Positions 1 to 11,196 of a stretch of DNA of 64,000 nucleotides are shown here, one piece after another. The DNA lies in contig OZ038532.1 of assembly GCA_964036665.1 (NCBI GenBank), positions 9,672,001 to 9,736,000 on the forward strand, written 5' to 3'. This DNA comes from Gordius sp. MW1. Lineage: Eukaryota > Nematomorpha > Gordioida > Gordea > Gordiidae. Position numbers and translations under genes: made by a program. The stretch's first letter is position 1. Each line of letters begins with the position of its first letter. The notes below the pieces were generated by a model. That model was not told the DNA's origin, did not search any database, and saw only the letters and a list, made by a program, of their open reading frames with translations.

Positions 1-57
1 GGAGATGAACGTCATTTACCACATCGCTGATTATTAAAATACCCAAGATTAGATAGG

Positions 58-345
58 TTTACATACCTGGTAATGGTACATCAAGAGGAAGTCAGTGCAA
101 AGGAAGTCAATGCACGGATATAAAGAACGGCTTAAATGCGAGATATATCCGGTGTCACATGTGAGAAGATGACTCCATTATGGCTGAGGAGCAAAAACTT
201 CAAATTTATCGTAGGACAGGTACTGATTTGCGGAAGTGAAACGTGGGCGTTAAACCTAATGAATATAAGCTCACACAAGCCACAAATCTATGAATTTTAT
301 GCTAGAGCTTGGGGTACACAAAGCTCAATCTTATAACGAGTATCT
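58..345 (+). pseudogene. RTE-type LINE relic (C-terminal end of reverse transcriptase ORF)
   Basis: The conceptual translation carries GSETWALN and, before it, a stretch like SGVTCEKMTPLWLRSK. The same motifs in the same order occur on the minus strand of the LINE at 36438-39357 (SGVMCDKKMPIWLKSK, then LLYGSETWALN), so this is a plus-strand fragment of that family. It covers only the region after the polymerase core and has in-frame stops (one near 115-120). It is a dead fragment; neither end is sharp. The short open frame at 136-336 is part of it and is not a host gene. Confidence 0.7.
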
Positions 346-719
346 ACTTTAGGGCAAAAATGGGTTGCCTATGACAGACATGTAATTGGGCAAACATAAA
401 TGCGGATGATGTATGTGTTGTGTATAGTAGTTATAAATATGAAATTGCGTGTAAATTTGGTCACGTCGTGTCAAGTGGAAAAGGTAAGTGCACAATGTTA
501 TAATAAATAGGAAAATTGGACATTGGTCTTACTCGCTCAGGATGAAAGACTCTGATGAAAAGAAACCTTACTACTAGGGTACACCAATTACTCGATATAC
601 AATAAGTTTGAGACTTACTGTATAACTATTGTATTTTCTAATGTTATATACCAAAATTTTCGTTTTAATTTATAAATTAATCTAGAGAAACTAATTAAAT
701 CAAAATTTTAACAACAAAG
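346..719. other. Non-coding, likely intron or 5' flank of the EB-module gene
   Basis: AT-rich sequence without recognisable coding potential. It precedes the first visible EB-type exon, whose splice acceptor lies at 718-719, so it is most simply intronic or contains an unseen 5' exon. No signal-peptide exon was recognised here. Confidence 0.4.
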
Positions 720-1825
720 GGCAGCCACGAGATACAAAATGCACATTTGATGATGAATGCTTGAGTGGTAGGTGCCACAATAAGGCCTGCGAATGTAACG
801 AATATTTTAGAGCGGAAGGCGGATCCTGCATCCCAAGTACAATATAAGATGAATTGGTCTACCTAAAACTAAAAATGAAAGGTATAAAGATTACATGATC
901 TACAATCAGAACTTATATAAAACGTAGATCCTTAAAGAATAAAGTACACACCTAAAATATATTTTAAAGGTTGAGTGTAATATCTTATTAACATCAACCA
1001 TACAACAAGCTCCAAACAGTTGATTATTGGTGGGCTAAATAGTTTTTATCCTAATTTAAAATTAAATATTACTGTAGATCTCAATAGTAGAATTTTATTG
1101 TGGGCAAATGCAAAATTTACATTTTATAGTAACTAACTTTTTCATGATGGTGATTTCCTTTATTTGTGACATAATAAAAATACTATTCTTATGATATCAA
1201 TGATAAATTACTTTACTTTAGATATTATAACATTTTTTAAAATCCAAATTAACATTGATATTCTATAAAATCTATATAATCTGTATTTTAAATGCAGAAG
1301 AGAGGCAAATGAGACCTTGCATGAATAATCAAGATTGTTTAAGCGGCTATTGCAAGCATGGAACTTGTTATTGCTCACAGGGTCTAAAACTCATCTTAGA
1401 TTATTGTGTACCAGGTACTAATACTTATTTGTCATTTTAAATATAAAATTATAAAAAGGCTGCTAGACTGCAACAATCAAAATTATATGATAATTAATAA
1501 ATTTAACATTCCTGTACATTCGCGTCCTTTTTTTAGTTGTTGCTAGCCGCTAAGATTTTATTATTTAATTTTGCAAAGCAGCCCTTAATTTAACTACTTA
1601 ATTTTAATAACCCCTTTAAAGATTTTGTCGTGTGTCAATTTTTATCATTTGTTATGATATTTAATAGAAAAACTATATGGTCTTCAATGTAATGATGACG
1701 TCGATTGTCCCTTTATGGAATGTAAAAACAAAACTTGCTCTTGTTTTACTAATTACCACTACGACGATAGTCACAAGGTTTGTTGGCCGAATTCTTCTAA
1801 AGAAGCAACCTACAAATTAATATAA
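720..1825 (+). CDS. EB-module cysteine-rich protein, last three exons (5' partial)
   Basis: Three exons can be placed: 720-836, 1298-1414 and 1668-1825 (stop TAA 1823-1825). The first two are exactly 117 nt, and all junctions are phase 1, so each exon is one exchangeable module. Each module has six cysteines spaced roughly C-x5-C-x4-C-x4-C-x-C-x8-12-C; examples are CTFDDECLSGRC, CMNNQDCLSGYC and CNDDVDCPFMEC. This is the pattern of EB-type disulfide modules (EGF-like) of invertebrate secreted or membrane proteins. Donors read CCAA/GTACAA and CCAG/GTACTA. The last exon adds a short hydrophilic tail. The start, a signal peptide and any earlier modules are not visible: either upstream of the window or in the unresolved first 700 bp. 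Known: such modules occur in secreted or cell-surface proteins. The function of this one cannot be inferred. Confidence 0.75.
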
Positions 1826-2436
1826 AAATATAATTTTTAAAACTTTGTAATTATTGTATTTTATTTATGATGTAACGCTGAAAAAATTGATAAACTTATA
1901 TATATTGTGCAACAATCTTATTTAGATTTTATTTTTTAATACAGGTATGATCAATTCATTAATCATTTTTGTTTATATATATCAAAAATTATTTGAAGGC
2001 CACTAGATATTAAGCTCATTTGGAGTAATATATCTGCAACGAACGGTTAAAAATAAAATAAATCTAATAATAAACGTCCGCCTACGACTCTTATTTTGTT
2101 TAAAGTGTTTAAATTCCACGAGTTTTAAATATATATTAGTATGAGTTAAAATTTGAAAACCACATTGTATTTATTTCTAAGCATAAAAGTTAAACCAGAG
2201 AAACATTAAATAGAATTACTCTAGTTTGAAAGATTGGGCTTAAGCATATCCAGAATTTGGGGGGGGGGGGATATGCCTGTCATGCTTGGCCGGTGGCTCG
2301 TGTAGACTTAAGGCAAGCTTGAAAGACAGAGAAAAAACATTTGATCGAAGTCTAAGTCATAAAGTATGACTTGCAGCATAGCATGAATGCATATTGTAAA
2401 ATTAAAGAAACGGAATTCACAATAAATTTGTTTCTT
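1826..2436. other. Intergenic, 3' flank of EB gene
   Basis: AT-rich non-coding sequence. It holds a run of about 12 G at 2259-2270. No gene, RNA gene or bounded repeat was recognised. Confidence 0.5.
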
Positions 2437-2870
2437 TTGAATTCCTCCATTTTGATCATTCACTTTATCAATTTGTCAGCTCCATGTATTACATGTTGTA
2501 CTCTTCTTTTCTTCCAATCGCCTCCATTTCTATCTGCATCATCCACATTCCTTAGTTTATGTCCATACCACCTAAGCTGATTTTTTAACATGCTTGCCAA
2601 TGATTAAAACCCTAATTACCGTTAGGCATTAAGCTATAGATATGCTAGGCTTCAGCATATCCTTCATATCCCAGCTTGTTACAATTTTTTCTCTTAGGAT
2701 TTAATGCCCAGGTGTTCAGATGAGCAACATCTGTCTAGGTTCATAGGCTTTGCTCTTAAAATATATTAGAATTTCTTGTCGCACCTCAACTATTTCGTTA
2801 TTTAAGCCATCTTCTTACTATTTCTTGATTTCTTTTGAACAACATTTCTGTGTATTTAACTGCAAAACGG
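2437..2870 (-). pseudogene. RTE-type LINE relic (3' part of ORF)
   Basis: Read on the minus strand, 2440-2600 gives QLRWYGHKLRN followed by an Arg/Lys-rich stretch (WKKRRVQHV), the usual C-terminal motif of RTE-clade LINE ORFs. Bases 2690-2870 align by eye with 36780-36960 of the fuller minus-strand LINE (shared blocks such as ttaatgccca and gctttgctctt). It is a heavily decayed third copy of the family seen at 58-345 and 36438-39357. Confidence 0.65.
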
Positions 2871-2974
2871 TTTAATCAACCTAACTACTTAAGGACACAT
2901 CTATCAATTATTATCCGGCGATGAGGTTGTTGGCTTTAAGGTGATATATAAATACCCGTTTTTAAAGGAAATGT

Positions 2975-4410
2975 TTAATTTTTAAAAATGCTAGGTTCTT
3001 AATTTTAAAATGCTAGGTTTTCTATTTTGAAGTGCTAAGTTTTTACTTTAAAATACTAAGTTTATTAATTCAAAGTTTCATTTATGACACAAAAAAGTGT
3101 TGAAAATTGAAGTTAAGTTTTAACGGGAATTATTTTAATGAATTACCAAAATTTATAGTTGAAAACTATAATATTTCAATTTTATATTGTTATAGTGTAG
3201 AAAAAAATTTTAGATTTGAAAAAAAAATTATGATTATTTATTTTTAGGTGAAAAACCCTTCATTCTATAATGGCTTCACATATAAAATAATCTAAATAGC
3301 TAATAGGATTATTGATAGGGATTTAATGCAACTACAAAATATAGTTTTAATAATGAAGGCTTTATATATATATAGACTATCAAAGCTTTTTTAGCTTTGG
3401 AAGGTCATTCTCGTCTTCTTTTTTCTCCTATTGTGACATTTTTAGCTTCCATAGGGGGTTTGCATAATTTTAGTGTTGAGGCTAATTCTATTATATGCTT
3501 GATGTAATTTTGTGAAATGAGGGGCAACTGCATTGACCCTTTTGCCACATATGACTATCTTCAAAGAAGGGATGGATCAGGCCTTAAAATTTTGCTTTTT
3601 AAAATCCTCATGGGAGGCCCAGTCATCTATTCTGATTGTTGTATCTTGATTTATTGATTGACTGATTTTGGCAGGTACAACATAAACTTTTTATTTTTAT
3701 TGTTGTATTAGCATTTTTGTTGAGCCTTCGCCATTGGTAATGTCTTCAAGTAATTCATCTTACATCATTTATTTCAGAATAATATAATTATAAATTCTGA
3801 GTCAAGTACTTTTTTGCTATGTTTCTTCTGACATGAGCTCAGCATACCACAACCATTTTATCCCAAAAACAGCTTTAAATGCATTATGAATTGCACTGGC
3901 AGCATCAATAACAAGAACTTAAAAAACTGGATTTTAATTACTTAAATTTATGGCCTCATTAGTCAAACTTTGAAACATGAATTTAAAATCAACCGACAGC
4001 TTAATTTGTTTTTAAAATTTATAAAATCTTTTGAATATTTAGCACAACTTATTTATAAACCTAGATAATTTAATACTTAGCATAATTTATTTAAATACTT
4101 AGCAAATAATTTAAATACATCACAATTTATATAAATACTTAACAATAATTTAAATACTTAGCATAATGCGTTTAAATACTTAGCATATAATTTAAATACT
4201 TAGCAAAACATTAAAATACTTAGCAAAACAAAAGCAAAAATTATTTAAATACTTAGCAAATGAATAAAATACTTAGCATTTGAATTTAAAACTTAGAATT
4301 AATTTAAAAACTTAGCAAATGATTTAAATACTTAGCAAATAAATAAAATACTTAGCAATGACGCTAAAAATGACTAGCAATTTGAGTAAAATACTTAGCA
4401 AATAATTTGT
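2975..4410 (-). mobile_element. Decayed Mutator-like (MULE) element with subterminal repeats
   Basis: On the minus strand around 3840-3920 the translation reads VLVIDAASAIHNAFKAVFG followed by WLWYAELM. This resembles the MULE-type transposase core, where a catalytic Asp sits in a V-x-D-A-A-x-A-I-x-N-A-F context. The rest of the coding part is broken by stops. Flanking it are repeats of one short motif in opposite orientation: about four copies of TGCTAAGTTTT-like units at 2985-3075, and a long array of its complement (AAATACTTAGCA) at 4025-4405. Inverted subterminal repeats are common in MULEs. Boundaries and target duplication were not found, and the family assignment is an inference from one motif plus architecture. 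Confidence 0.5.
4025..4405. repeat. Tandem array of AAATACTTAGCA units
   Basis: About 15 or more degenerate copies of a 16-22 bp unit with core AAATACTTAGCA, for example ATTTAAATACTTAGCA. The inverse complement of the same core is present at 2985-3075, so the array is best read as one end of the element at 2975-4410, not as an independent satellite. Confidence 0.75.
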
Positions 4411-5061
4411 TGTGTTATATAATATACATTATAGACAAAAAAAACATACACTATAGAGCCCTATGGTCACCATTAAATATGCTATTAACTTTCTGAATTC
4501 CTTGCGGTTTAGTAATTAGTAATAGTTTATTAAGCCATCGTCCATATATTGCCACTTTTAAGTCAATCGGTTTTGATTATGATGCATCTCAGACCTAATG
4601 CTATATAAACCAAACTATATCATTGACAGCTCTGAACCATCGTTTAACTAATCAATTGCTAAAAGGGAGGCAAATTGCATATATAGAAAGTAAACAACTT
4701 TGCTAAATTTACGTGGTGGTCGATAGAACAAAATGTTTGCTCCTCGTTTTTTGTTAATTTAGAAAATATGGATTAGCTTGCACCTCTTCTATTTAACAAA
4801 GAATTCATAGGATCTGCATATCAAATCAAATTTAAAATAACTATTTCATATATCCCTTCTTAAACTCTTTTACAATGCATTATTTTTTTAAAAAATTAAA
4901 TATAATTACCATCACTTATAACTATAAATGTATATAATATCTTAATAGCATCTAGTCTATTAGAAAAAATGATTAAAATTTTTTTAATAAAGCTATGTTA
5001 TATTTATGTTACTAAAAAGGAAGCCTAAAAATGAATAACACATAGTTTATGTTAATAACTT

Positions 5062-6522
5062 TTAATCTGACCTCCAAATACGAACTCACCCTTAATGTCT
5101 GGTATCTAGATGACGCCACTCTTGTTGGCACCCCTGACAACCTAGTTCAAGCACTAGATGTAATACATGCTTTTTTTCCCCACTTTACCCTTATGTTTAA
5201 ACGCTTCTAAAAGTGAAATATATACTGGCTTGGATAATATTCACCCAAAGTTTTTTGACTTTGCCAAATTAAAAAAGACATTATGTATGTTTTAGGCGCA
5301 CCTATCGGGGACCCTGAGTGCCTCAAAAAAAATTTAGACAAAAACCTATTCTTTAAAAACCAAATTAGACATATTTAAATCTATGCCCTCTCATCATGCC
5401 TTTACATTATAAAAAATTATTACAACATTAGCAAAATTTTATTCTGCTTCCGCTCCACACAAGCTTTCTTATTTAAAGATGTTTTACACAATTATGAACA
5501 CTTTTTTAAATCCACACTTAAATTAATTTTGAATATTTCTTTTAACACGAATACTTGGCTTCAAGCCACTCTTCCCACAAAATCCCGCGGTCTAGGTATT
5601 CGCTCCCCAACTGCGATTTCCTTAGCCGCCTTTATTTCCTCCTCCCTTTCTTTTAAACAATCTATTAACCACCTTGTCCCTTTCTCACTCAACCGTTCTA
5701 TCAATCAAGCCTTATCTCTATAGAATGAGAATGTCAATTTAGGAGTTGACATTCTACAATCATACGTCCATAAAAATTTGGATGCAAGTTTGGTGCGCGG
5801 TCCGTTGCTTACCTTCTCTCGACATGCGACGCCAAACAGCATTGCAATCTTAGGTCATTGGCTTTCGACCAATCCGGTCATGAATGGCTTGAAGCTTAAC
5901 CTAGTAAGTTTTTGGGAATATTTTTAGAGAACCCTACCCTTCCTTCAACATAGCCCTCCGCTTGGGCTGTAAATACACGTTCCCATACCCCTGCCGGCTT
6001 TGTAATTTACTTGTAGATGAGAAAGCGCGTCACCCTCTGCATTGTAAATTTAATAAAAGCCGGTATAGTAGGCACCAAAAAATAAATACACTGCTTCAAG
6101 CTGCCCTCAGACGGGCAAAAGTTCCTTCCATCCTTGAACCGTCAGATCCCTCTCTCGAAGGGCGGATGCGTCCTGACGGTTCGTCACTAATCCCATGGGA
6201 CAAAGGGCTTTTCTTAAAATAGGACTACACCTGTATTGACCTGTTTGCCCTTTCCAACGATACTCACGACCCCCTAGGATCGGCAGAGCATCGCAAATCC
6301 TTAAAATACTCAGCTTTAGCGGAAACATCCATTTTTATTCCTATCGTCTCGTCGTGCTCAGGGACGTTTGGGAAGAGCGCATTAAGTTTTTTTAAAGAAC
6401 TCAATAAACGCTCGCCCCTTTCTAAAATATCGAATAGTTTATTACTAAGACAATCAATTGCCATTGCGATTGCTAAATCCAATTTTTATTCTTTGATGGA
6501 TTCAATGCCCATTGTGTTTTAA
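5062..6522 (+). pseudogene. R2-like LINE with restriction-like endonuclease, 5'-truncated
   Basis: The copy begins inside the reverse transcriptase: NVWYLDDATLVG, with the YxDD catalytic box, lies at about 5095-5130. Frameshifts and stops follow. After about 5570 the frame recovers (SRGLGIRSPTAISLAAF). From 5962 to 6522 a single frame encodes the C-terminal region, with zinc motif CRLCNLLVDEKARHPLHC, then RMRPDGSSLIPW and WD-type residues of a PD-D/E-x-K (restriction-like) endonuclease. One TAG at 6220-6222 interrupts it, and the true stop is at 6520-6522. A second copy lies at 7190-9690 in opposite orientation. Non-functional: 5' truncation, frameshifts and a nonsense codon. Confidence 0.85.
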
Positions 6523-7189
6523 TCATTTTTTTATGTTTTCGTTCTTGTATCTTTTTATTAATTCCACTCTATATTTAATACTTTTTTTTAATAAAGCATG
6601 TCAATTCAAAAAAACTTTTAATCTGTGTTGTATACTGGAGTATACACGTCTTTTCATACACGTCTTTTCCTTTATTTAATTTTCCTTACGTGTGTGATAT
6701 TTCCCCCCCCCCCCCACGCGCGTATACGTGTTTGTTATTTCTTCCCCATAGATGATTGTTGATCAACATGAACACGCATCAGTGATTTTTGATATACGCG
6801 TGTGATCGTATTGATAATTTTGATATCGTACATTATTATAATTATTATAATTTCCGTCTTAAGATATACAATAAAAATGTAGTGAAAGAATTAAAAGTAT
6901 ATTGTGGCTGGGGGAGTCCTTTACCTTTTTCCCCCTGCCCCTGTAGTCGCTTAACGGCGAAGTGGTTCGATTCCACCTTTCCGGCGCCAATATCGTGTTC
7001 CTGGAGAATACGATTTAAATTATAAAGGTTTGAATAAAGGGGGGTATAAATTTCATTGTATAAATACGGTGGATTTGGATTGATAGCATAGGTAGAGGGA
7101 AATGGAACGCAAATTGGGGCGATCACAAGGCATTTAAATTAAGATGAATTTACAGCTTTACCGGATGCAATTTAACGTAATGATCAAGG
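6523..7189. other. Non-coding spacer between the two R2-like LINE copies
   Basis: It contains a C-run at about 6704-6715 and repeated cacgtctttt/tacacg motifs near 6640-6670 that may be LINE 3'-UTR. A tRNA-like 3' half lies near 6940-6992: a perfect Pol III B-box (GGTTCGATTCC), a T-arm hairpin and a terminal CCA. No complete tRNA cloverleaf could be built, so no tRNA gene is called. The open frames 6789-7025 and 6845-7126 look like noise. Confidence 0.4.
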
Positions 7190-9690
7190 GATAGGTGGAG
7201 GGCGCATCCTACCTTCAAGAGAGGGATCTGACGGCTCATGGATTGAGGAGATTTTTACCTTTTTAAGGGCAGCTTGAATTAAAACATTAGCCTTAGTGTG
7301 CTTAACATATTTATATTTGTTTGCTAGGCAGTGTAGAGGGTGCCTAGCATATTCGTCTACAACGGTAAGACAATTTTAACAGCTGAATTCTCTGCTGTTG
7401 CTCATCCCCAACCTTAAAGCCATGTAATATGATAGCTCAAAGTCTTCAAGCAGCATTCCCAAGAGTTTGCTAGGATAGGCTTCAAGCCACTCGTAACCGG
7501 AACCATCGAAAGCGAGGGAACTAAGGTTGTAATGCTGGGTATCATCGCTGCTCGATAAAAGGTAATCAACGGAGCGCGATACTAGTCCAAAATCCCAATC
7601 CTTTTGTCTCGTACTTTGAGGTTGAATGGTCTCGGGTGTGACATTCATATTCCAAAGCTCCAAGGCTTGAGTTAGCAGAGGGTCGGAGTCATGTTTTTTG
7701 AGATTAAAAATTAAATTTTGGACCGACTTAAAAGAGGAAATAAAAGCGGCTAGCGATATGCTGCCGGGAGGGCGAATTCCTAATCCTCCATAGTTGGGAG
7801 GAATGCTTGAATCCAATTGTTAGTATTAAATTTTAAATTTAAAATTTTTTCTAATAAAGTTTTTAAAAAGCCTTCGTACGACTTTAAAACGTCTAAGTGC
7901 AAAAATGCGCCAGATGAGCGAAAACAATGATTAATCTTTGAAATGTTAAATAGTTTTTGATTATGTAAAATGAGTGATGCGCTGGCAAGCATTTTAAAAG
8001 TTCCGTTTTAGATTTTAAAATTTCGAGGCTCTTTTGAAGAAAATTTATAAGAGATTTTTCACCGCCAATGGGTGATCCCAAAAGGGATATGTTTTTTTTC
8101 TCTAAAACTAAAAAAGTTTTAAAAATTGGAAAGTCAATAGTGTTAGGGACCTGAAAGATTTAAGATTTTTTCGAGTTTAGTTTAAAATTTAGAGTGGGTT
8201 CAAAATTTTTGATGATTTCTATAGCTTTACTAACCTCCGGGCGGCCACACAGGGTGGCATCGTCGAGATACCTAACATTTAAATCTAGGGTACACTGAGA
8301 TGATATAGGCTCAACTAAATTATGAAGGGCTAAACAAAACAAAGGAGGGCTTAAAGAATCTCCTTTCTGGATGCCTTCGGACGAGTCAATGACGTATTCG
8401 CCGAATCGAAGCTTGGTTGTAGAACCATAGCTTAATAAAATGAAATTTAAAAATTGTGGGAATTCAGCTAAAAAAGTGTTAATAAGGGTTTCTCTTCGAA
8501 TGCTGTTAAAAGCATTGGCGAAATCTAATTTAACAAAGCAGGACTCGGTAGGAATATTTTGAAGTGTGATTCGGCCATCACAGCCGCCTTTAATTCCGAA
8601 GCCGAGTTGATGAGGGCAGAGCTTGGCGGATAAGGAGGGTTTTATGAGTTTGCGAGGATTTTAGATATAATACGGCGAAAAAGACTTCCAATGGCAATGG
8701 GTCTAACAGAGTTATCCGGTTTTTTGATGGCGATAAGTTTTGCACCGAATAAAATAGGGATGATTGTATGAGGAAATTTTCCGTTAACAATGATATTACA
8801 AAAAGAAGTAATAGAATTTAAAAGAGGTTTAGTATTTAAATTATTTAAGTTGAGTAAATCTTGTAGATATACTGGGCGCCATCCGTCGAGTCCGGCTGCA
8901 GAGTCCAAAGGAAAGGAGTTAAGGGCTTCACGGATGTCTGGAGACTTAAGCACTATTGATGATGGAGATGTGGGGTATTTACTGGCTGAGGATGCTGGTG
9001 GGTGTTTTTGATTAAGCTCCCTATAAGAGTCAGGGCAACAAGGGGCGATTGAGTTGTTATCATAAAAAGCTCTAAGGGCACTTTTTGGGTTGAAATTATG
9101 GATTTTATTTGAGATGTGCTTGGCAGTTTGGTTAATTGAGAATTCTGGTGGAAAGGGTTTTGTTTTACTTGTGCATGTAAAGGGAACATTAGTATTAAAA
9201 CACAGAAGGGATTCCTTGATGAGACTTGATAAATTATGTTCATTAGGTTCCCTAACATAAAGGATATGATATGGAAATTTAAAAAGTTTGTCCCAATTAG
9301 TTAAGCTATAAGGGTTTTTGATAATAGAAGTGAATAAATTTAGCAGAAATTGTTGGATGAAAGGTCTGGCTCCTCTTGGGATTCTAGATATAGTATTAGG
9401 AAATTAATTTGTTAAAAAATAATTGTTCCAGAATGAGTCAGGCGGTTGATTAATTGATGGGGAGCATTGTAAGGATGGGGGAATGACGGGGCTAGGGATT
9501 GGCAATAGGGGAGCCTCTTCAAAGTTAGAAGCCAGGGGTGGAATTGGTAAGCAGGGTGGTGGTAATTTGCCAGAAAAAGGGCATCTTGAAGACACAGGGT
9601 TATGAATCCAGAAACAAATGTGTTTATCAAGGCATATTCGTCGCCTACAAGTTGGGCATATGGGTTTAGAGATTAACATAAGTGGAGTAA
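7190..9690 (-). pseudogene. R2-like LINE, nearly full-length but decayed copy
   Basis: Reading from 9680 downwards: an N-terminal zinc-finger-like start (CPTCRRRICLDKHIC), a Pro-rich linker, then from about 8960 the reverse transcriptase (LDSAAGLDGWRPVYLQDL; KPDNSVRPIAIGSL). The polymerase box VRYLDDATLCG is at about 8270, then YGGLGIRPPGSISLAAF at about 7790, and the C-terminal zinc motif with EPSDPSLEGRMRP at about 7210-7350. The copy breaks off just where the restriction-like endonuclease core should follow. Stops and frameshifts are spread through it (for example after 9404 and at 7376). It belongs to the same family as 5062-6522; the two copies point towards each other. Confidence 0.85.
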
Positions 9691-10460
9691 AAAAACTTGA
9701 CGAGGTTGAACAGATATTAAAGTTGGGATTATTTTAAATTTTAAAGCTGTATGATTTATGAGAATTTTGCAAGTTTAATAATACAAAAGAGCATATGGGA
9801 AAAGTATTATTAATTGTATGATATTGGAAAAAAATGGCTAAAAGGATTCAACAAAGGTTATATTATATTAAAACTTGTAAGGTATAATTTGCTTATCTTT
9901 TGTGATATGGAAACATCATAAAGTGTTAGCAAACATGGAACTTCTTCTGATAATAGTTAAAAAATATAAAAATATATTTCAAAGTTGAATTTTGATAATA
10001 AATAAATATTGTGCAAATGTGAGGTATATCTGGGATAACTAGCGTTGATTAATGCATCCACATGATATATAATTGTTGCTGCTGGTGGTAATTGAGTAAA
10101 TCCCTTTTCTTTTCTGATCATAAACACTGAGTATTTAATAAATTTCTCTTTGTTTTTTATGGTTGGTTTAATATAATGATGAATGATTCTATTGTGTAAG
10201 GGTATTAGCAATGGATTCAAAGTATTGTTTTTTTAAGATGAATGTTCATAATTGGTTATGTGATGGATGTTTGAGGGCTTCAATTCACTTTGATGATAAT
10301 GATTATACAAATGTTTGATAATAGGTGTATTTTTATAGGTAGATATATAATATAAACATAATTGTAACCTTTAAAGATCCTTAATTAAGGTATGGATGGT
10401 TGGTTTATTGCGCGTTTCAAAAATATTTCACCCACCAATTAATTACGTAAAGGCAAAACT
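9691..10460. other. Intergenic
   Basis: AT-rich non-coding sequence. The minus-strand frame 9957-10220 has no recognisable domain and no splice or signal-peptide context. I see no other structure. Confidence 0.4.
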
Positions 10461-11196
10461 GTTGTGTGTGTGTGTGTGTGTCGCCACCAATTTTGGAAAA
10501 CTACCAGACCGATTTGGCTCAAATGTTTTAAGATTTGTTCGAGCCAAATCGGTCCAGTAGTTTTCGAGTTTGTTTTACACGTCTGATGTTTAATAAAATG
10601 TCAATCAAACGCAACCTCATGACGTACTGCGTATCTATCGTTTGTAAATGTAGACATGTGCTGCGGAAAATGGAAACTTTTTACGATTTAAAACATTAAA
10701 TCAAAGTCATTTTTTTTGCTTATTTTTCACGTCAATTATTATTATTATAGGACGGTCGTGTCCCCTCCTGCGTGGCTAAATAAATTAAAAAATCTAATTT
10801 AGTCATTTTTTGCTCGTTAAATAAGGAGAAAAATGAAAATACTTTTAACAAAGTGCCAATAAATGTTGATATATCTCAGTTCTTCGGACATTATTAAGTT
10901 CAGAATTAAAAGTTTTATTCAGAAACAAATAATATAATTATGATATTGTTTCAAAAAAATTGCTTAAAGGGTCAGGGGGCCAAAGTGTTTTCCCTTGGGG
11001 GAAGGGGGGGGCACGGGGCCAGGTTTTCTCACTTGGGTGGGCCTGGGCCTTGGACCCTCTTTAACTATTTGTTTAAAAAATTTTGCATAATAAACACTTA
11101 CCAATTATATAATCTATTGAAATTTATCTATAAGAATATATATTGTGCTAATACACCCGGGTAAATGGCAAAACAACGTTTGCCAAGTTCATCTAG
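10461..11196 (+). mobile_element. Non-autonomous Helitron (5' end uncertain)
   Basis: The 3' end matches the Helitron at 41553-41883: a hairpin of ACCC plus GGCAAA..TTTGCC followed by TTCATCTAG, ending at 11196 with a T downstream. The left part shares a (TG)n run, the block CCACCAATTTTGGAAAACTA, and a 14-bp inverted repeat GACCGATTTGGCTC / GAGCCAAATCGGTC. The middle 500 bp is unlike the other copy and includes GGGG-rich sequence. The TC-type 5' terminus seen at 41553 is not visible, so the left boundary is approximate. There is no coding capacity. Confidence 0.65.

Noticed and set aside
136..336. 66-codon ORF as a host gene
   Set aside because: It carries the GSETWALN motif of the RTE LINE family found at 36438-39357 and is a fragment of it.
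1255..1297. ATG at 1255 as the start of a separate small gene
   Set aside because: The upstream part of that ORF is intronic AT-rich sequence; the EB exon starts at the acceptor 1296-1297.
4025..4405. CRISPR-like direct repeats
   Set aside because: Units are too short and degenerate, with no spacer pattern; they fit transposon subterminal repeats.
6900..6995. A functional tRNA gene
   Set aside because: The T-arm and CCA are good but the D-arm, anticodon arm and acceptor pairing cannot be formed convincingly.
10940..11164. ORF of 74 codons
   Set aside because: It lies inside the non-autonomous Helitron and is composed of GGGG-rich low-complexity sequence.
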